Source: Myxococcales bacterium
Lineage (GTDB): Bacteria > Myxococcota_A > Polyangia > Nannocystales > Nannocystaceae
Reading direction: 5' to 3'
Length of the DNA: 64,000 bases
Assembly (NCBI GenBank): GCA_020633295.1
Contig: JACKDW010000015.1
Coordinates: 1-64,000, forward strand
The notes beneath the pieces are model-generated. The model saw only the letters and a list, made by a program, of their open reading frames with translations. It ran no database searches and had not been told where the DNA came from. This document shows positions 25,437-34,620 of the stretch, piece after piece. The position numbers and the translations under genes are program-made. How positions within the stretch are numbered: the first letter of the stretch is position 1; every line of letters begins with the position of its first letter.

Positions 25437-28301
25437 TCAGCCCTTGCACGCGGCCCAGCTCTGCCCGTGACCGCCGTCGACGAACAGCGGCACCGAGAGC
25501 TTGACCGCGTTCTCCATCGCCGGCTTGGCGATCGCGACGAGCTCGCCTACGCGGTCCTCGTCGCACTCGAAGATCAGCTCGTCGTGGACCGTCAGCAGCA
25601 TGGCCGCGTGCGCTTCGAACTTCGCGGCCGTGAGCGCGCGCTCGACGTCGATCATCGCCTTCTTCAGGATGTCGGCCGAGCTGCCCTGGATCGGCGTGTT
25701 ACGGGCGATCCGCTCGCCGTAGGCGCGCGCGGCCCCGCGCCGCGAGAGCTCCGGGATCCGCCGCTTGCGGCCCATGATCGTCGCCGCGTAGCCCTGCTGC
25801 TTGGCCTGCTCGACCAGCTCGTCCATGTACGCGCTGACGCCCGGGATCTTGGCGAAGTACGCCTTGATGTAGCTGCCCGCCTTGCCGCGCGGGATCCCGA
25901 GCTGGCGCCCGAGGCCGTAGGCGGTCTGCCCGTAGATGACGCCGAAGTTGACCGCCTTGGCCACGCGCCGCTGCTCGTCGGTGACCTTGCTCTCCGGCAC
26001 GTCGAAGACCTCGCTCGCGGTCCGCCGGTGCACGTCGACGCCGTCGGTGAACGCCGAGATCAGGTTCTCGCTCTGGGACAGGTGCGCGAGCACGCGCAGC
26101 TCGATCTGCGAGTAGTCGAGCGTCACCAGCACGCGGCCCCTGGGCGCGACGAAGGCCTCGCGGATCCGCCGCCCGAGCTCGGTGCGGATCGGGATGTTCT
26201 GCAGGTTCGGGTCCTTGCTCGACAGCCGGCCCGTCTGCGCGACCGCCTGGCGAAAGCTCGTGTGCAGGCGACCTGTCTTCGGGTTCACCATCCGCGGCAG
26301 CGTGTCGAGGTACGTGCCCTTGAGCTTGATCAGGCTGCGGAACTCGAGGATCAGGTTGACGACCGGGTGGTACACGGCGAGCTGCTCGAGCGTGGCCGCG
26401 TCGGTCGAGTAGCCGGTCTTGGTCTTCTTGCCCGCCTCGAGGCCCAGATCCTCGAACAGCAGCTTCTGCAGCTGCTTGGGCGAGTCCGGGTTGATCGCGT
26501 AGCCGGCGTGCCCGTCGATCTGCTGCTTGAGGTCCTTGATCAGGACCGCGAGCTCGTCGCCCTGGCGCTTGAGCACCGCGGTGTCGACCGCGATGCCGCG
26601 CCGCTCGATGCGCTGCAGCACGCGCGCCAGCGGCATCTCGATGTCGTGGAACAGCTTGCCCACGTCGTCGTCGAAGCGCGCGAGCTCGCCCTCGAGGTGA
26701 CGATCGAGCAGCGCCGCGACCTCGGCGCGCTCGCAGGCGTAGACGCGCGCCTTGGCGAGCGCGACCTGGTCGAAGGTCACCGCCTTCTTGCCCTTGCCCA
26801 TGACCTTCTCGGCCGCCTGCACGCTGTGCCCGAGCAGGTCGCCGGCGAGCGACTCGAGCGTGTGGCTCGGGCGCGCGGGGTCGAGGGTGTACGAGCACAG
26901 CTGCGGATCCATGACGACGCTGCGCAGCGCGATGTCCTCGCGCTCGAGCACGAGCGCCTGGAATTTGTGCGCGTGCGCGACCTTGGGCAGCTTCTGCGAC
27001 TGCAGCAGCGGCCGCAGCAGCGCGAGCGCGCGGTCGACCTTGATCTGCTCGGTCTTGCCGTCGATCAGCGAGGCCTGATCGGCGTGCCGCAGCGGCACGT
27101 AGGCCGGCGCGGGCGGCTGCTGCGTGGCCTTGGGCACGCCCGCGAGCGCGACGCCGACGAGCGCGGCCTGCATGGAGTCGGGCCCGTCGACCGCGATCTG
27201 CACGACCACGCGCTCGCAGGCCTCGAGCGCCTCGAGGTACTCGGCCAGCGCGTCCTCGTCGCCCGCCAGGAACACGCGGTAGCGATCGCCGTCGACCTTG
27301 AGCTTGACGGCCTCCTTGGCTGGCTTGAGCGCCAGCTCCGAGCCCACGCCGACCGCCCCGGCGCCGCCCCGGCGGCTGCCCATGCGCCCGGTGGTCTGGA
27401 CCCCGCGCCCGCCGAGCAGCGTGCGGAAGCCCAGCGGCCCGAAGAACCTCTCCATCGTCGCCTCGTCGGACCCCTTGTCCTTGAGCTTGGCGAGCGGCGT
27501 CGGCAGCTTCACGTCCTCCTTGAGCGCGACCAGCTTGCGGCTCAGGCGCGCCGTGTCGGCCTGGTTGATCAGGTTCTCGCGCCGCTTCTTCTGCTTAATC
27601 GAGGGCGCCGCCTTGAGCACGCCCTCGAGCGACCCGTGCTCCTCGAGCAGCGCCGCCGCCGTCTTGGCGCCGATGCCCGAGACGCCCGGGATGTTGTCGG
27701 AGCTGTCGCCCATCAGCGCGAGCAGGTCGCCGAGCAGCTCCGGCTTGACGCCGAACTTCGCCTCGACGCGGTCCTCGCCGATCAGGCGGTTCTTCATCGA
27801 GTCCCACATCGCGATCGGCGCGCGCCCGGCCTTGTCGTCGCCGGCGTCGATCAGCTGCATCAGGTCCTTGTCGGTCGAGATGATGACGACGCGCTTGCCC
27901 TCCTTCTGGGCGACGCGCGCGTAGCTGGCGATGACGTCATCGGCCTCGACGTCCGCGACCTCGACGCGCGGGATCCCGAGGGCCTCGGTCGCGTCGCGCA
28001 CGAGCTTGAACTGCGGCACGAGATCGTCGGGCGGCGGCGGGCGGTTGGCCTTGTACTCCTTGTACATACGCGTGCGGAAGTTCTGGCCGCCGGTGTCGAA
28101 CACCGCCGCGATGAACTCCGGCGCGAACTCCTTTCGCATGGCCTGCACCATGCGCACGAAGCCGTGGACCGCGTTGATCACCACCCCGTCGGGGGTCGTC
28201 AGGTTGGTCGGGATCGCGTGGAACGCCCGGTAAATGAAGTTGCTGGCGTCGATCAGGAAGAGGCTCCCGGATCCCCCCGTGGGTCGCGCGGATCTGCTCA
28301 C
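25437..28301 (-). CDS. polA: DNA polymerase I, proofreading site lost
   Basis: Predicted 954 residues from GTG 28301 (a longer ORF starts earlier, but only this start matches family N-termini). The 5' nuclease domain is present (LFLIDASNFIYRAFHAIP, VEADDVIASYA, GDSSDNIPGVSGIG). The polymerase domain has motif A (LVTLDYSQIELRVL), motif B (KAVNFGVIYGQT) and motif C (TVHDELIFE). The 3'-5' exonuclease region is present as a fold, but ungapped comparison with the known E. coli enzyme puts Gln and Ala at the catalytic Asp355/Glu357 positions (VQIAVDGPDS), Gln at Asp424 (HAHKFQA) and Arg at Asp501 (YACERAEV). Proofreading is therefore predicted to be lost. It functions in gap filling and Okazaki fragment processing. 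Confidence 0.96.
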   Translation of the reverse strand: MSRSARPTGGSGSLFLIDASNFIYRAFHAIPTNLTTPDGVVINAVHGFVRMVQAMRKEFAPEFIAAVFDTGGQNFRTRMYKEYKANRPPPPDDLVPQFKLVRDATEALGIPRVEVADVEADDVIASYARVAQKEGKRVVIISTDKDLMQLIDAGDDKAGRAPIAMWDSMKNRLIGEDRVEAKFGVKPELLGDLLALMGDSSDNIPGVSGIGAKTAAALLEEHGSLEGVLKAAPSIKQKKRRENLINQADTARLSRKLVALKEDVKLPTPLAKLKDKGSDEATMERFFGPLGFRTLLGGRGVQTTGRMGSRRGGAGAVGVGSELALKPAKEAVKLKVDGDRYRVFLAGDEDALAEYLEALEACERVVVQIAVDGPDSMQAALVGVALAGVPKATQQPPAPAYVPLRHADQASLIDGKTEQIKVDRALALLRPLLQSQKLPKVAHAHKFQALVLEREDIALRSVVMDPQLCSYTLDPARPSHTLESLAGDLLGHSVQAAEKVMGKGKKAVTFDQVALAKARVYACERAEVAALLDRHLEGELARFDDDVGKLFHDIEMPLARVLQRIERRGIAVDTAVLKRQGDELAVLIKDLKQQIDGHAGYAINPDSPKQLQKLLFEDLGLEAGKKTKTGYSTDAATLEQLAVYHPVVNLILEFRSLIKLKGTYLDTLPRMVNPKTGRLHTSFRQAVAQTGRLSSKDPNLQNIPIRTELGRRIREAFVAPRGRVLVTLDYSQIELRVLAHLSQSENLISAFTDGVDVHRRTASEVFDVPESKVTDEQRRVAKAVNFGVIYGQTAYGLGRQLGIPRGKAGSYIKAYFAKIPGVSAYMDELVEQAKQQGYAATIMGRKRRIPELSRRGAARAYGERIARNTPIQGSSADILKKAMIDVERALTAAKFEAHAAMLLTVHDELIFECDEDRVGELVAIAKPAMENAVKLSVPLFVDGGHGQSWAACKG

Positions 28302-28542
28302 GGCCCGCGTTCTACCATCGCCGCCGCGAAATCGCGCGTCCGCGGCGCCGAGCGCGCGAGCGTCCTCGCGCGGCCGAAAGAGATTCGCAAGATCGGGGCG
28401 GCACGCTGGGAGCATGCCCCGCTCCAGCGCGACTCCCTCTCCCGCCTCCTCTCCCCCACGATCCGCCCCCGCGACGCCCGAGCCCGACGTCCGGAGCGCC
28501 CCGCTGACGCCCCCGCTCCCCCGCCGCCAGCAGACGCGCGTG

Positions 28543-29544
28543 ATGACGCGGCGGCTGCTCCTGCGCGGCGTCGGTCAGGGCGTGATCGCGGCGCCGATCG
28601 CCTACGCCCTCGCCTGCACCGGCACGGGCGTCGACACGACCGGCGCCAGCGACAGCGACGGGACGACCGGCACCGGCGGCGACGGCTCCTCGGGATCAGG
28701 CGGCACGAGCGGCTCCGCGACCAGCGGGACCAGCGACGCCGGGAGCACGTCGGGCTCGGGCACCGAGGACGGCACCACCGGCGACATGACGACGTCCGAC
28801 GACCCCACGGGCGAAGGCTGCGGCGAGGCCGACAGCTGGGCCACGGGCGGCACGGCGGCGATGACCGCCAAGGACTGCTACCCGGACCCCTTCGCCGCGG
28901 GCGTGGCGGCCTGCGCCCTGCTCTGCCAGACCACCGCCGGCCCGTGCACCGCCGACACGCTCACGCGTCAGGACGTAAGCGAGGGCTGGCCGGGCTTGCC
29001 CGTGCGGCTGTCGCTCAAGTTCGTGCGCGCCGACACCTGCGAGCCGGTCGAGGGCGCGTTCGTGGAGATCTGGCACACGCAGCGCACCGGCGTGTACTCG
29101 GGCGTGACGCCGAGCGGCGCGTTCTGCTACGGCGACGACCCCGACGCCGAGAACTACCTGTACTTCCGCGGCGCCCAGACCACCGACGCCGCCGGCCGCG
29201 TCGACTTCGACACCTGCTACCCGGGCTGGTACGGCGGCCGCGCGATCCACATCCACTTCCGCGTCTACCTGGGCGACGACGAGTACCTGACCTCGCAGCT
29301 GTTCTTCGCCGACGCGCTGACCGAGGAGATCTTCTCCAGCCACCCGGACTACTCGGAATTCGGGCAGCCCGACACCCTGAACACGACCGACAACATCATC
29401 GGCGGCGTCGACGACCTCTCGCCCTACGTCCTCGACGTCCAGCGCATGGCCGACGGGGCCATGCTCGCGTCGAAGGTGGTTGCGATACGCTCGTCCGCGG
29501 GCGAGTCGCTGTGCTCCGCCGGCGGCATGGGCGGCCCTCCCTGA
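28543..29544 (+). CDS. Tat-exported lipoprotein with intradiol ring-cleavage dioxygenase-like domain
   Basis: Predicted 333 residues from ATG 28543. The N-terminus has a twin-arginine motif and hydrophobic core (TRRLLLRG, then AAPIAYALAC with lipobox ALAC, Cys25). A Gly/Thr/Ser/Asp-rich linker of about 60 residues follows. The catalytic-like domain (about 115-330) has the intradiol dioxygenase pattern, with candidate iron ligands Y185 (RTGVYSG), Y226/Y230 (CYPGWYGG), and H236 and H238 (AIHIHFR). By family it would open catechol-type aromatic rings, here at the cell surface or periplasm. Substrate is unknown. The Tat signal suits a protein folded with its metal before export. It is divergent from polA and 13 nt upstream of the response regulator. 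Confidence 0.88.
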   Translation: MTRRLLLRGVGQGVIAAPIAYALACTGTGVDTTGASDSDGTTGTGGDGSSGSGGTSGSATSGTSDAGSTSGSGTEDGTTGDMTTSDDPTGEGCGEADSWATGGTAAMTAKDCYPDPFAAGVAACALLCQTTAGPCTADTLTRQDVSEGWPGLPVRLSLKFVRADTCEPVEGAFVEIWHTQRTGVYSGVTPSGAFCYGDDPDAENYLYFRGAQTTDAAGRVDFDTCYPGWYGGRAIHIHFRVYLGDDEYLTSQLFFADALTEEIFSSHPDYSEFGQPDTLNTTDNIIGGVDDLSPYVLDVQRMADGAMLASKVVAIRSSAGESLCSAGGMGGPP

Positions 29545-29557
29545 CGAACGCGCGCCG

Positions 29558-30223
29558 ATGAACGAGCGGATCCTGCTGATCGAGGACGACCCGGAGCTGG
29601 GCGCGACCGTCGTCGCCCGGCTCCGGCGCGCCGGCTACGTGGCGACCTGGTGGCGCGAGGGTCGACACGTCACCGCCGACGATGTCCGCGGCGTCGCGCT
29701 CGTCATCCTCGACCTCATGCTCCCCGGCGTGCCCGGCATGGAGCTCCTGCGGACGCTGCGGGCCTGCTCCGAGGTCCCGGTGCTGGTCCTCAGCGCGCGC
29801 CTCGACACCGGCGACAAGGTCCACGCGCTGCGGCTCGGCGCCGACGACTACATGACCAAACCATTCTGGCCGGAGGAGCTGATCGAGCGCGTGCGCGCGC
29901 GCCTGCGACGACCCGCGCTGCAGCGCGGCGACGTCATCGAGCTCGGCGCGCTGCGGCTCGACCTCGCGATCCCCGAGGTCCGCGTCCGCGGCGAGCTCGT
30001 CGCGCTCACGCGCGCCGAGCTGCGCTTCCTCACCGCGCTCGCGCGCCGCCCCGGGCAGGCGGTCACGCGCGCGAGCCTGGCTGAGCGCGTGCTCGACCCG
30101 GAGCGCGAGGCGACCGCGCGGGCGCTCGACGTGCACGCCTCGCGGCTGCGCAAGAAGCGCGGCGACGCCGTGAGCATCGAGACCGTCTGGGGCATCGGCT
30201 ACCGCCTGGAGCGCGCGCCGTGA
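29558..30223 (+). CDS. OmpR-family response regulator
   Basis: Predicted 221 residues. Start ATG 29558 gives MNERILLIEDDPELG. The receiver domain carries the phosphorylated D52 (VILDLMLPG), and Lys101 (DDYMTKPF). The C-terminal half is a winged helix of the OmpR/PhoB type (ARALDVHASRLRKKRG, TVWGIGYRLE). The gene lies 13 nt after the dioxygenase lipoprotein gene and overlaps the kinase start by GTGA, so the three likely form one operon. Target genes are unknown, though the dioxygenase is the obvious candidate. Confidence 0.94.
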   Translation: MNERILLIEDDPELGATVVARLRRAGYVATWWREGRHVTADDVRGVALVILDLMLPGVPGMELLRTLRACSEVPVLVLSARLDTGDKVHALRLGADDYMTKPFWPEELIERVRARLRRPALQRGDVIELGALRLDLAIPEVRVRGELVALTRAELRFLTALARRPGQAVTRASLAERVLDPEREATARALDVHASRLRKKRGDAVSIETVWGIGYRLERAP

Positions 30224-31850
30224 GGCTGCGCGCGCGCCTGCTGCTCACCACGCTGGCCGTGAGCGCGCCGGTGGTGGCCGCGCTGTACCTGCTCGACGCC
30301 CGCGCCCGCCACGACGCCGCCGAGCGCCTGCTCTCGCAGGGCGCGCTGCACCACATGCGCGCGCCGGGGGAGCGCGCGCGCTGCGAGGCCGCGCCCGAGA
30401 CCTGGGGCGGCGCCCGCTCGCGCCGCCCGATCCGCCAGACCACGGCCCGCCCGGCGACGGCGCCAGTCACATGTCCGAACCGCCAGGCCACGGCCTGCGC
30501 GGCGACGACTCCAAGCACACGATCGAAAAGACAGGCCACCTCGCGCCCGGCGACGGCTCCCTTCACAGGACCGCACCGCCAGGCCACGGTCCGCCCGGCG
30601 ACGGCGCCATTCACATGCCCGAACCGCCAGGTCACGGCCCGCCCGGTCCGCCGCCCGACGCCCGCAGCCGCGGCGGCGCGCCGCCGATCCTGTTCGCCTA
30701 CGCGAGCGACCTGCGCTCCGCCAACCCGAACGCGCCCGCGATCGACCGGCGATTGGCCGCCGCGATCGCCGACGCCGACCTCGCGACCCTCGATCCGCTG
30801 TGGCCCGGGAGCGAGGTCCTCGTGCTGGTGCGCGCCCCCTGGGACGAGGGCCCGTGCGCGCGGATCCTCGCCCGCGGCACCACCACCCCCGGGTGGTTCG
30901 GCGCGCTGCTGCCGGCCGATCCGCTCTGGCTCCTGCCTGTCTTCGCGGTCCTGTTCGGCGTCGCGCTCGCGGCCGGCCCCGCCGTGCGCCGGATCCAGCG
31001 GCTGGCCGCGCGGGTGCGGCGATCCGCCGAGGGCGGCTTCAGCGAGCCCGTCGCGCTCCCCGGCGACGACGAGATCGCCGAGCTCTCCCGCGCGTTCGAC
31101 CGCGCGGCGACGACGGTCCGCGACCAGCTGCGCGAGAACCAGCGCCGCGAGCAGGCGCTGCGCGAGTTCGTCGCCAACACCACCCACGACGTCATGACGC
31201 CGCTGACCGTGCTCGCCGATCACCTGACCACGCTGCGCGAGCGCGCCGAGTCCGGCGGCGGCGCCGACCTCGCGACCGTCGCGGCCGCGACCGCCGAGGT
31301 CCAGTACCTCGGCGCGATCATCGAGAACCTCGGGCTCGCGGCCAAGCTCGACGCCAGCGCCCCGACCTGCGCGCGCGCGCCGGTCGAGCTCGACGCGCTC
31401 GTCGACCGCGTCGTCAGCCGCCACCAGACCTTCGCGCGCGCCCGCGACGTCGCGCTCGCCGGCGCCACCCTCGAGACGCCCGCGCGCACCCTCGCCGACG
31501 TGACCATGCTCGAGCAGGCGCTGAGCAACCTCGTGCACAACGCGATCCGCTACAACGCGCCCGGCGGGCACGTGGCCGTGCTGCTCGAGCGCCCCGCCCC
31601 CGGCCGCGCGCGCCTGCGCGTGATCGACGACGGCCCGGGGATCCCCGACGAGGCGATCGCGCGCCTCCTGCAACGCGGCGCCCGCAGCGACGAGGCCCGC
31701 ACGCGCGAGCCCGGCGGGCAAGGGCTCGGGCTCTCGATCGCGCTGCGCGTCGCGGCCCTGCACAACATGACCCTCGAGCTAGGTCGCTCTGAGCACGGCG
31801 GGCTGCGGGTCGACCTCACCGGCGACGAGCTCGAGCCGCGGCGCGCCTGA
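30220..31850 (+). CDS. Sensor histidine kinase, apparently split by a frameshift
   Basis: Two frames together encode one kinase of about 540 residues. From GTG 30220 (overlapping the regulator stop) comes MRLRARLLLTTLAVSAPVVA, a first membrane helix, up to about W62. The rest reads in the frame one base earlier: a Pro/Gly/His-rich sensor part, a second membrane helix (PVFAVLFGVALAAGPAV), HAMP, H-box (NTTHDVMTPLTVL), N box (LVHNAIRYN), DDGPGIPD and GQGLGLSIAL. Frame 1 cannot be continued past the switch, which lies roughly between 30366 and 30475. It may be a base missing from the sequence (short G-runs at 30366-30370 and 30404-30407), a genuine mutation or slippage. If only ATG 30471 is used, the first membrane helix is missing. 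Confidence 0.78.
30435..30674 (+). repeat. Five tandem units of 48 bp inside the kinase gene
   Basis: Units begin at 30435, 30483, 30531, 30579 and 30627, exactly 48 bp apart, and encode a 16-residue unit on the pattern PGHGPPGDGAIHMPEP. Units 1 and 4 are close to consensus, 2 and 3 diverged, 5 partial. Each full unit carries His at positions 3 and 12. The array lies in the predicted periplasmic sensor part of the kinase. Such repeats are prone to copy-number change. Confidence 0.88.
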
Positions 31851-31871
31851 ACGACCTGCCCGAGAGTCGAC

Positions 31872-33299
31872 TCAGGGGACGTCGTCGGGCGACGCGCCCT
31901 CGTCCAGCGGATCCGGCGACGACAGCACGCTCTCGGCGCGCGCGCGGATCTCGTCCAGCTCGTCGCTGTCGATCAGCCCGCTGAGCTCCTGCGGCGCGGC
32001 CACCAGCGTGCGCGAGGGCCCCAGGCCGCCGTCGTGGCGCAGCGCGGTCGTGCGGTTGAGCGCGTAGAGGTACAGCGTCTGCACGATCGAGCCCACGGGC
32101 ACGGCGAACAGCGCCCCCATCAGCCCGTAGAGCTGCTCGCCAGCGAGCAGCGCGAAGATCACGACGATCGGGTGCATGTTCGCCGAGTCGCCGATGATCT
32201 TCGGGTTGAGCACGTTGCCCTCGAGCAGGTGGATGCCCGTGAGCCACGCGAGCACCAGCAGCGGCTGGACCAGCGAGAGCGAGCCCTCGTCGCCCGAGAT
32301 CAGCGCGACGAACAGGATCGGGATCGACGAGATGATGACCCCGAAGATCGGGATCAGGCTGAAGCCGCCGGCCAGCAGCCCGAGCAAGAAGCTGTACTTG
32401 ATGCCGAGGATGACCAGGCCGATGTAGGTCATCACCCCGTTGATCAGGCAGATCAGCAGCTGCCCGCGGATGACGCCCGAGAGCCCGACGTCGATCTCGT
32501 GCATGATCTCCGAGAAGGTCGGGCGGTAGTGCTGCGGGATCAGCGAGCGGACGAACCGCAGGATCCGCTGCGGCTCGAACATGATGTAGGCCGCGAGCAT
32601 CAGCGTGATGACGAACTTGGTCAGGAACGCGGTGACGCCCGAGACGAGCACGCGCAGCGTCTCGTAGATCATCCCGCCGTACTCGTCGCCCTTGCTCGTG
32701 ACGTACTTGCTCAGGCTGTCAGCGAGGCCCTCCTGCGTCGCGGCGCCCGTCTGCGACTCGATGATCCAGTGCCCGCTGCCGACCTCCTCGACGTGCAGGC
32801 GCGCGCCCTCGAGGCTCACGAGCATCGAGCCGTCGGCCTGCGGCGTGACGAGCAGCTGCGACGGCGAGGCCCCGAGCGCCGCCTCGGCGACGACCGCCTC
32901 GGCCGCGCCGTCGCCCGAGAGCCCGCCGAAGGACGTCTCGAGCCACTCGGTCGCCCACGGCAGGACGCGCTCGTCGATGTACTCGAGCACCTGGGGCAGC
33001 GCCTCGCGCAGGCGCGTGAAGTCCTGCACGAGCTTGGGCAAGAACACCACGACGAAGCCCGCGACCGCGCCGAGCAGCACGAGGTAGAGCACGATCACCG
33101 CCCACACGCGGCCGACTCGCGGCGCCATGCGATCGATGAGCGGGTTCAGCACGTACGCGAGCGCGAACGCGAACACGAAGGGCGTGGCGATCTCCCGGAA
33201 CAGGACCACCACGAACACGAGGAACGCGATGAAGCCCCACAGGCGCCCGAGACGGAAGGCCGTCCCCATCAGGCCCTGACGCGTGACCGAATCACTCAT
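31872..33299 (-). CDS. AI-2E family membrane protein (TqsA/PerM type)
   Basis: Predicted 475 residues from ATG 33299, with GGAGG 6 nt upstream. The polytopic core resembles AI-2E family transporters: VFAFALAYVLNPLID near the N-terminus, IRGQLLICLINGVMTYIGL and GFSLIPIFGVIISSIPI, followed by LLEGNVLNPKIIGDSANMHP. A substantial insertion of about 100 residues after the second helix (PSQLLVTPQADGSMLVSLEG) is rich in beta-forming residues and is probably periplasmic. Despite the name, most members of this family have unproven substrates. The acidic C-terminal tail is unusual. It follows lapB by 172 nt on the same strand. A second paralogue is at 55.6-56.7 kb. Confidence 0.88.
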   Translation of the reverse strand: MSDSVTRQGLMGTAFRLGRLWGFIAFLVFVVVLFREIATPFVFAFALAYVLNPLIDRMAPRVGRVWAVIVLYLVLLGAVAGFVVVFLPKLVQDFTRLREALPQVLEYIDERVLPWATEWLETSFGGLSGDGAAEAVVAEAALGASPSQLLVTPQADGSMLVSLEGARLHVEEVGSGHWIIESQTGAATQEGLADSLSKYVTSKGDEYGGMIYETLRVLVSGVTAFLTKFVITLMLAAYIMFEPQRILRFVRSLIPQHYRPTFSEIMHEIDVGLSGVIRGQLLICLINGVMTYIGLVILGIKYSFLLGLLAGGFSLIPIFGVIISSIPILFVALISGDEGSLSLVQPLLVLAWLTGIHLLEGNVLNPKIIGDSANMHPIVVIFALLAGEQLYGLMGALFAVPVGSIVQTLYLYALNRTTALRHDGGLGPSRTLVAAPQELSGLIDSDELDEIRARAESVLSSPDPLDEGASPDDVP

Positions 33300-33471
33300 C
33301 GTCAACCTCCCGTCCGTCGCGCGTGGAGCCCGGGCGCGCCAGGCCCGTCATCGCGCGGCGACCCACGCCGCGCGGCTCGTCGCGGGCGAGGCGCTGAAGC
33401 ACAAATTTCGTCAACGAAGGCCATGGCGAAAGGGACAAGTGAGGCGTCGCGTGGACCTTCGCCACGGGCTG

Positions 33472-34620
33472 CTAGTACTCGCGGTTCGTCGCCAGGAGCG
33501 CCCCGAGAGTAACAGCGCTGTCCCACGCCCCGCACGTCGCGCAACGAAAGCGGAAGCGCGGCATCTCGCTCGCGCACTGGCGACAGACCGTCGCCGGGAT
33601 CGGCACCGCCTTCATCGCCGCCTCGCGCGCGAGATCACGCTGGCCCCGCGCCAGCCGGAGCCGCACGAGCGCGAGCACGGCGAAGGCCGAGCGATCGCTG
33701 ACGCGATCCAGCGCGGCGGCGGCCTGCTCCGGGTGCTTCCGCGCCACGCAGTCGGCGAGCGCGACGATCAGCGCCGGGTCCTGCACCGCGCGAAGACTCG
33801 CCAGCATGCGCTCGAGCAGATCCTCCTGGGCGCCCACGTCGCTCGCCCAGCCCCAGGCGTCCGGCACGATCGCGTGCGCGCCGCCGGGCGCGAGCTCCCA
33901 CGCGCGCTGCCACGCCTCGCAGGCCGCGGTCGTCGAGCCCGCCGCCGCGTCGACGCGCGCGCGCGCGGTCCAGACATGACCTGAATCAGGGGCCAGATTC
34001 ACCGCGCGCTCGATCAACTTCCGCGCCTTGCGTTCATCACCGTCGTGCAGCGCCGCGAGCGCCAAGCTCGCGACCGCGTGCCCGCGCCCCACCCGGCTCT
34101 CCCGTCGTCGGCGCCCCTCCACCAGCTTCTCGTGGCGCTCCCACGCCGCGGCCGCGCGCTCCCACGCGCCGGCCTGCTCGAGCGCCTTCGCCAGCGTCTC
34201 GAGCGTCGCCACCGAGCGCGGCGCCAGGCTGATCGCCCGCGCGAGCGCGCCCACGGCCGCTTCCTCCTTGTTCTGCGCGAGCAGGTCGCGACCGAGGCCG
34301 ACGAGCGCCGACACGCGCTGCTCGGCGGGCAGCTCCGCCGACGCGAGCACGGTGCGGTGAATCGCCTTCGCGCGCTCGATCCGCCCGCGCCGTCGATCGA
34401 GCGCGGCGAGGGCCAGGAACACGGTCGCGTCGGACGGCTCCGCCTCGGCGATCTGCTCGAGGTCGCGCGCGACGTTCTCGAGATCGCCCTCCGCCAGCTC
34501 GTAGAGCACGTGACTGCGGCGCCCGACCCCCTCGAGCAGCTGCTTGCGCGGCGCGAGCACCCACCACGCGCCCGCGAAGCCGAGGCCGAGGCACACGAGC
34601 GCGAGCACCAGGTACGTCAC
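33472..34620 (-). CDS. lapB: LapB/YciM-like TPR protein with rubredoxin-type metal knuckle
   Basis: Predicted 382 residues from GTG 34620. One N-terminal membrane anchor (YLVLALVCLGLGFAGAWWVL), then eight or so TPR repeats, ending in a four-cysteine knuckle (CRQCASE then CATCGAW) as in LapB. In enterobacteria LapB regulates LpxC turnover and lipopolysaccharide synthesis. The same role in this organism is not established. It overlaps the upstream lapA-like gene by GTGA, the order seen in enterobacteria (lapA-lapB), so the pair is real. The C-terminal tail (SAVTLGALLATNREY) follows the knuckle. Confidence 0.9.
   Translation of the reverse strand: MTYLVLALVCLGLGFAGAWWVLAPRKQLLEGVGRRSHVLYELAEGDLENVARDLEQIAEAEPSDATVFLALAALDRRRGRIERAKAIHRTVLASAELPAEQRVSALVGLGRDLLAQNKEEAAVGALARAISLAPRSVATLETLAKALEQAGAWERAAAAWERHEKLVEGRRRRESRVGRGHAVASLALAALHDGDERKARKLIERAVNLAPDSGHVWTARARVDAAAGSTTAACEAWQRAWELAPGGAHAIVPDAWGWASDVGAQEDLLERMLASLRAVQDPALIVALADCVARKHPEQAAAALDRVSDRSAFAVLALVRLRLARGQRDLAREAAMKAVPIPATVCRQCASEMPRFRFRCATCGAWDSAVTLGALLATNREY

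Noticed and set aside
24993..29561. A 1,522-residue plus-strand open frame opposite polA and over the dioxygenase gene
   Set aside because: It runs in the wrong frame through two real genes and has shadow composition.
30435..30674. Possible CRISPR array
   Set aside because: The 48-bp units are contiguous with no spacers and encode a protein repeat.
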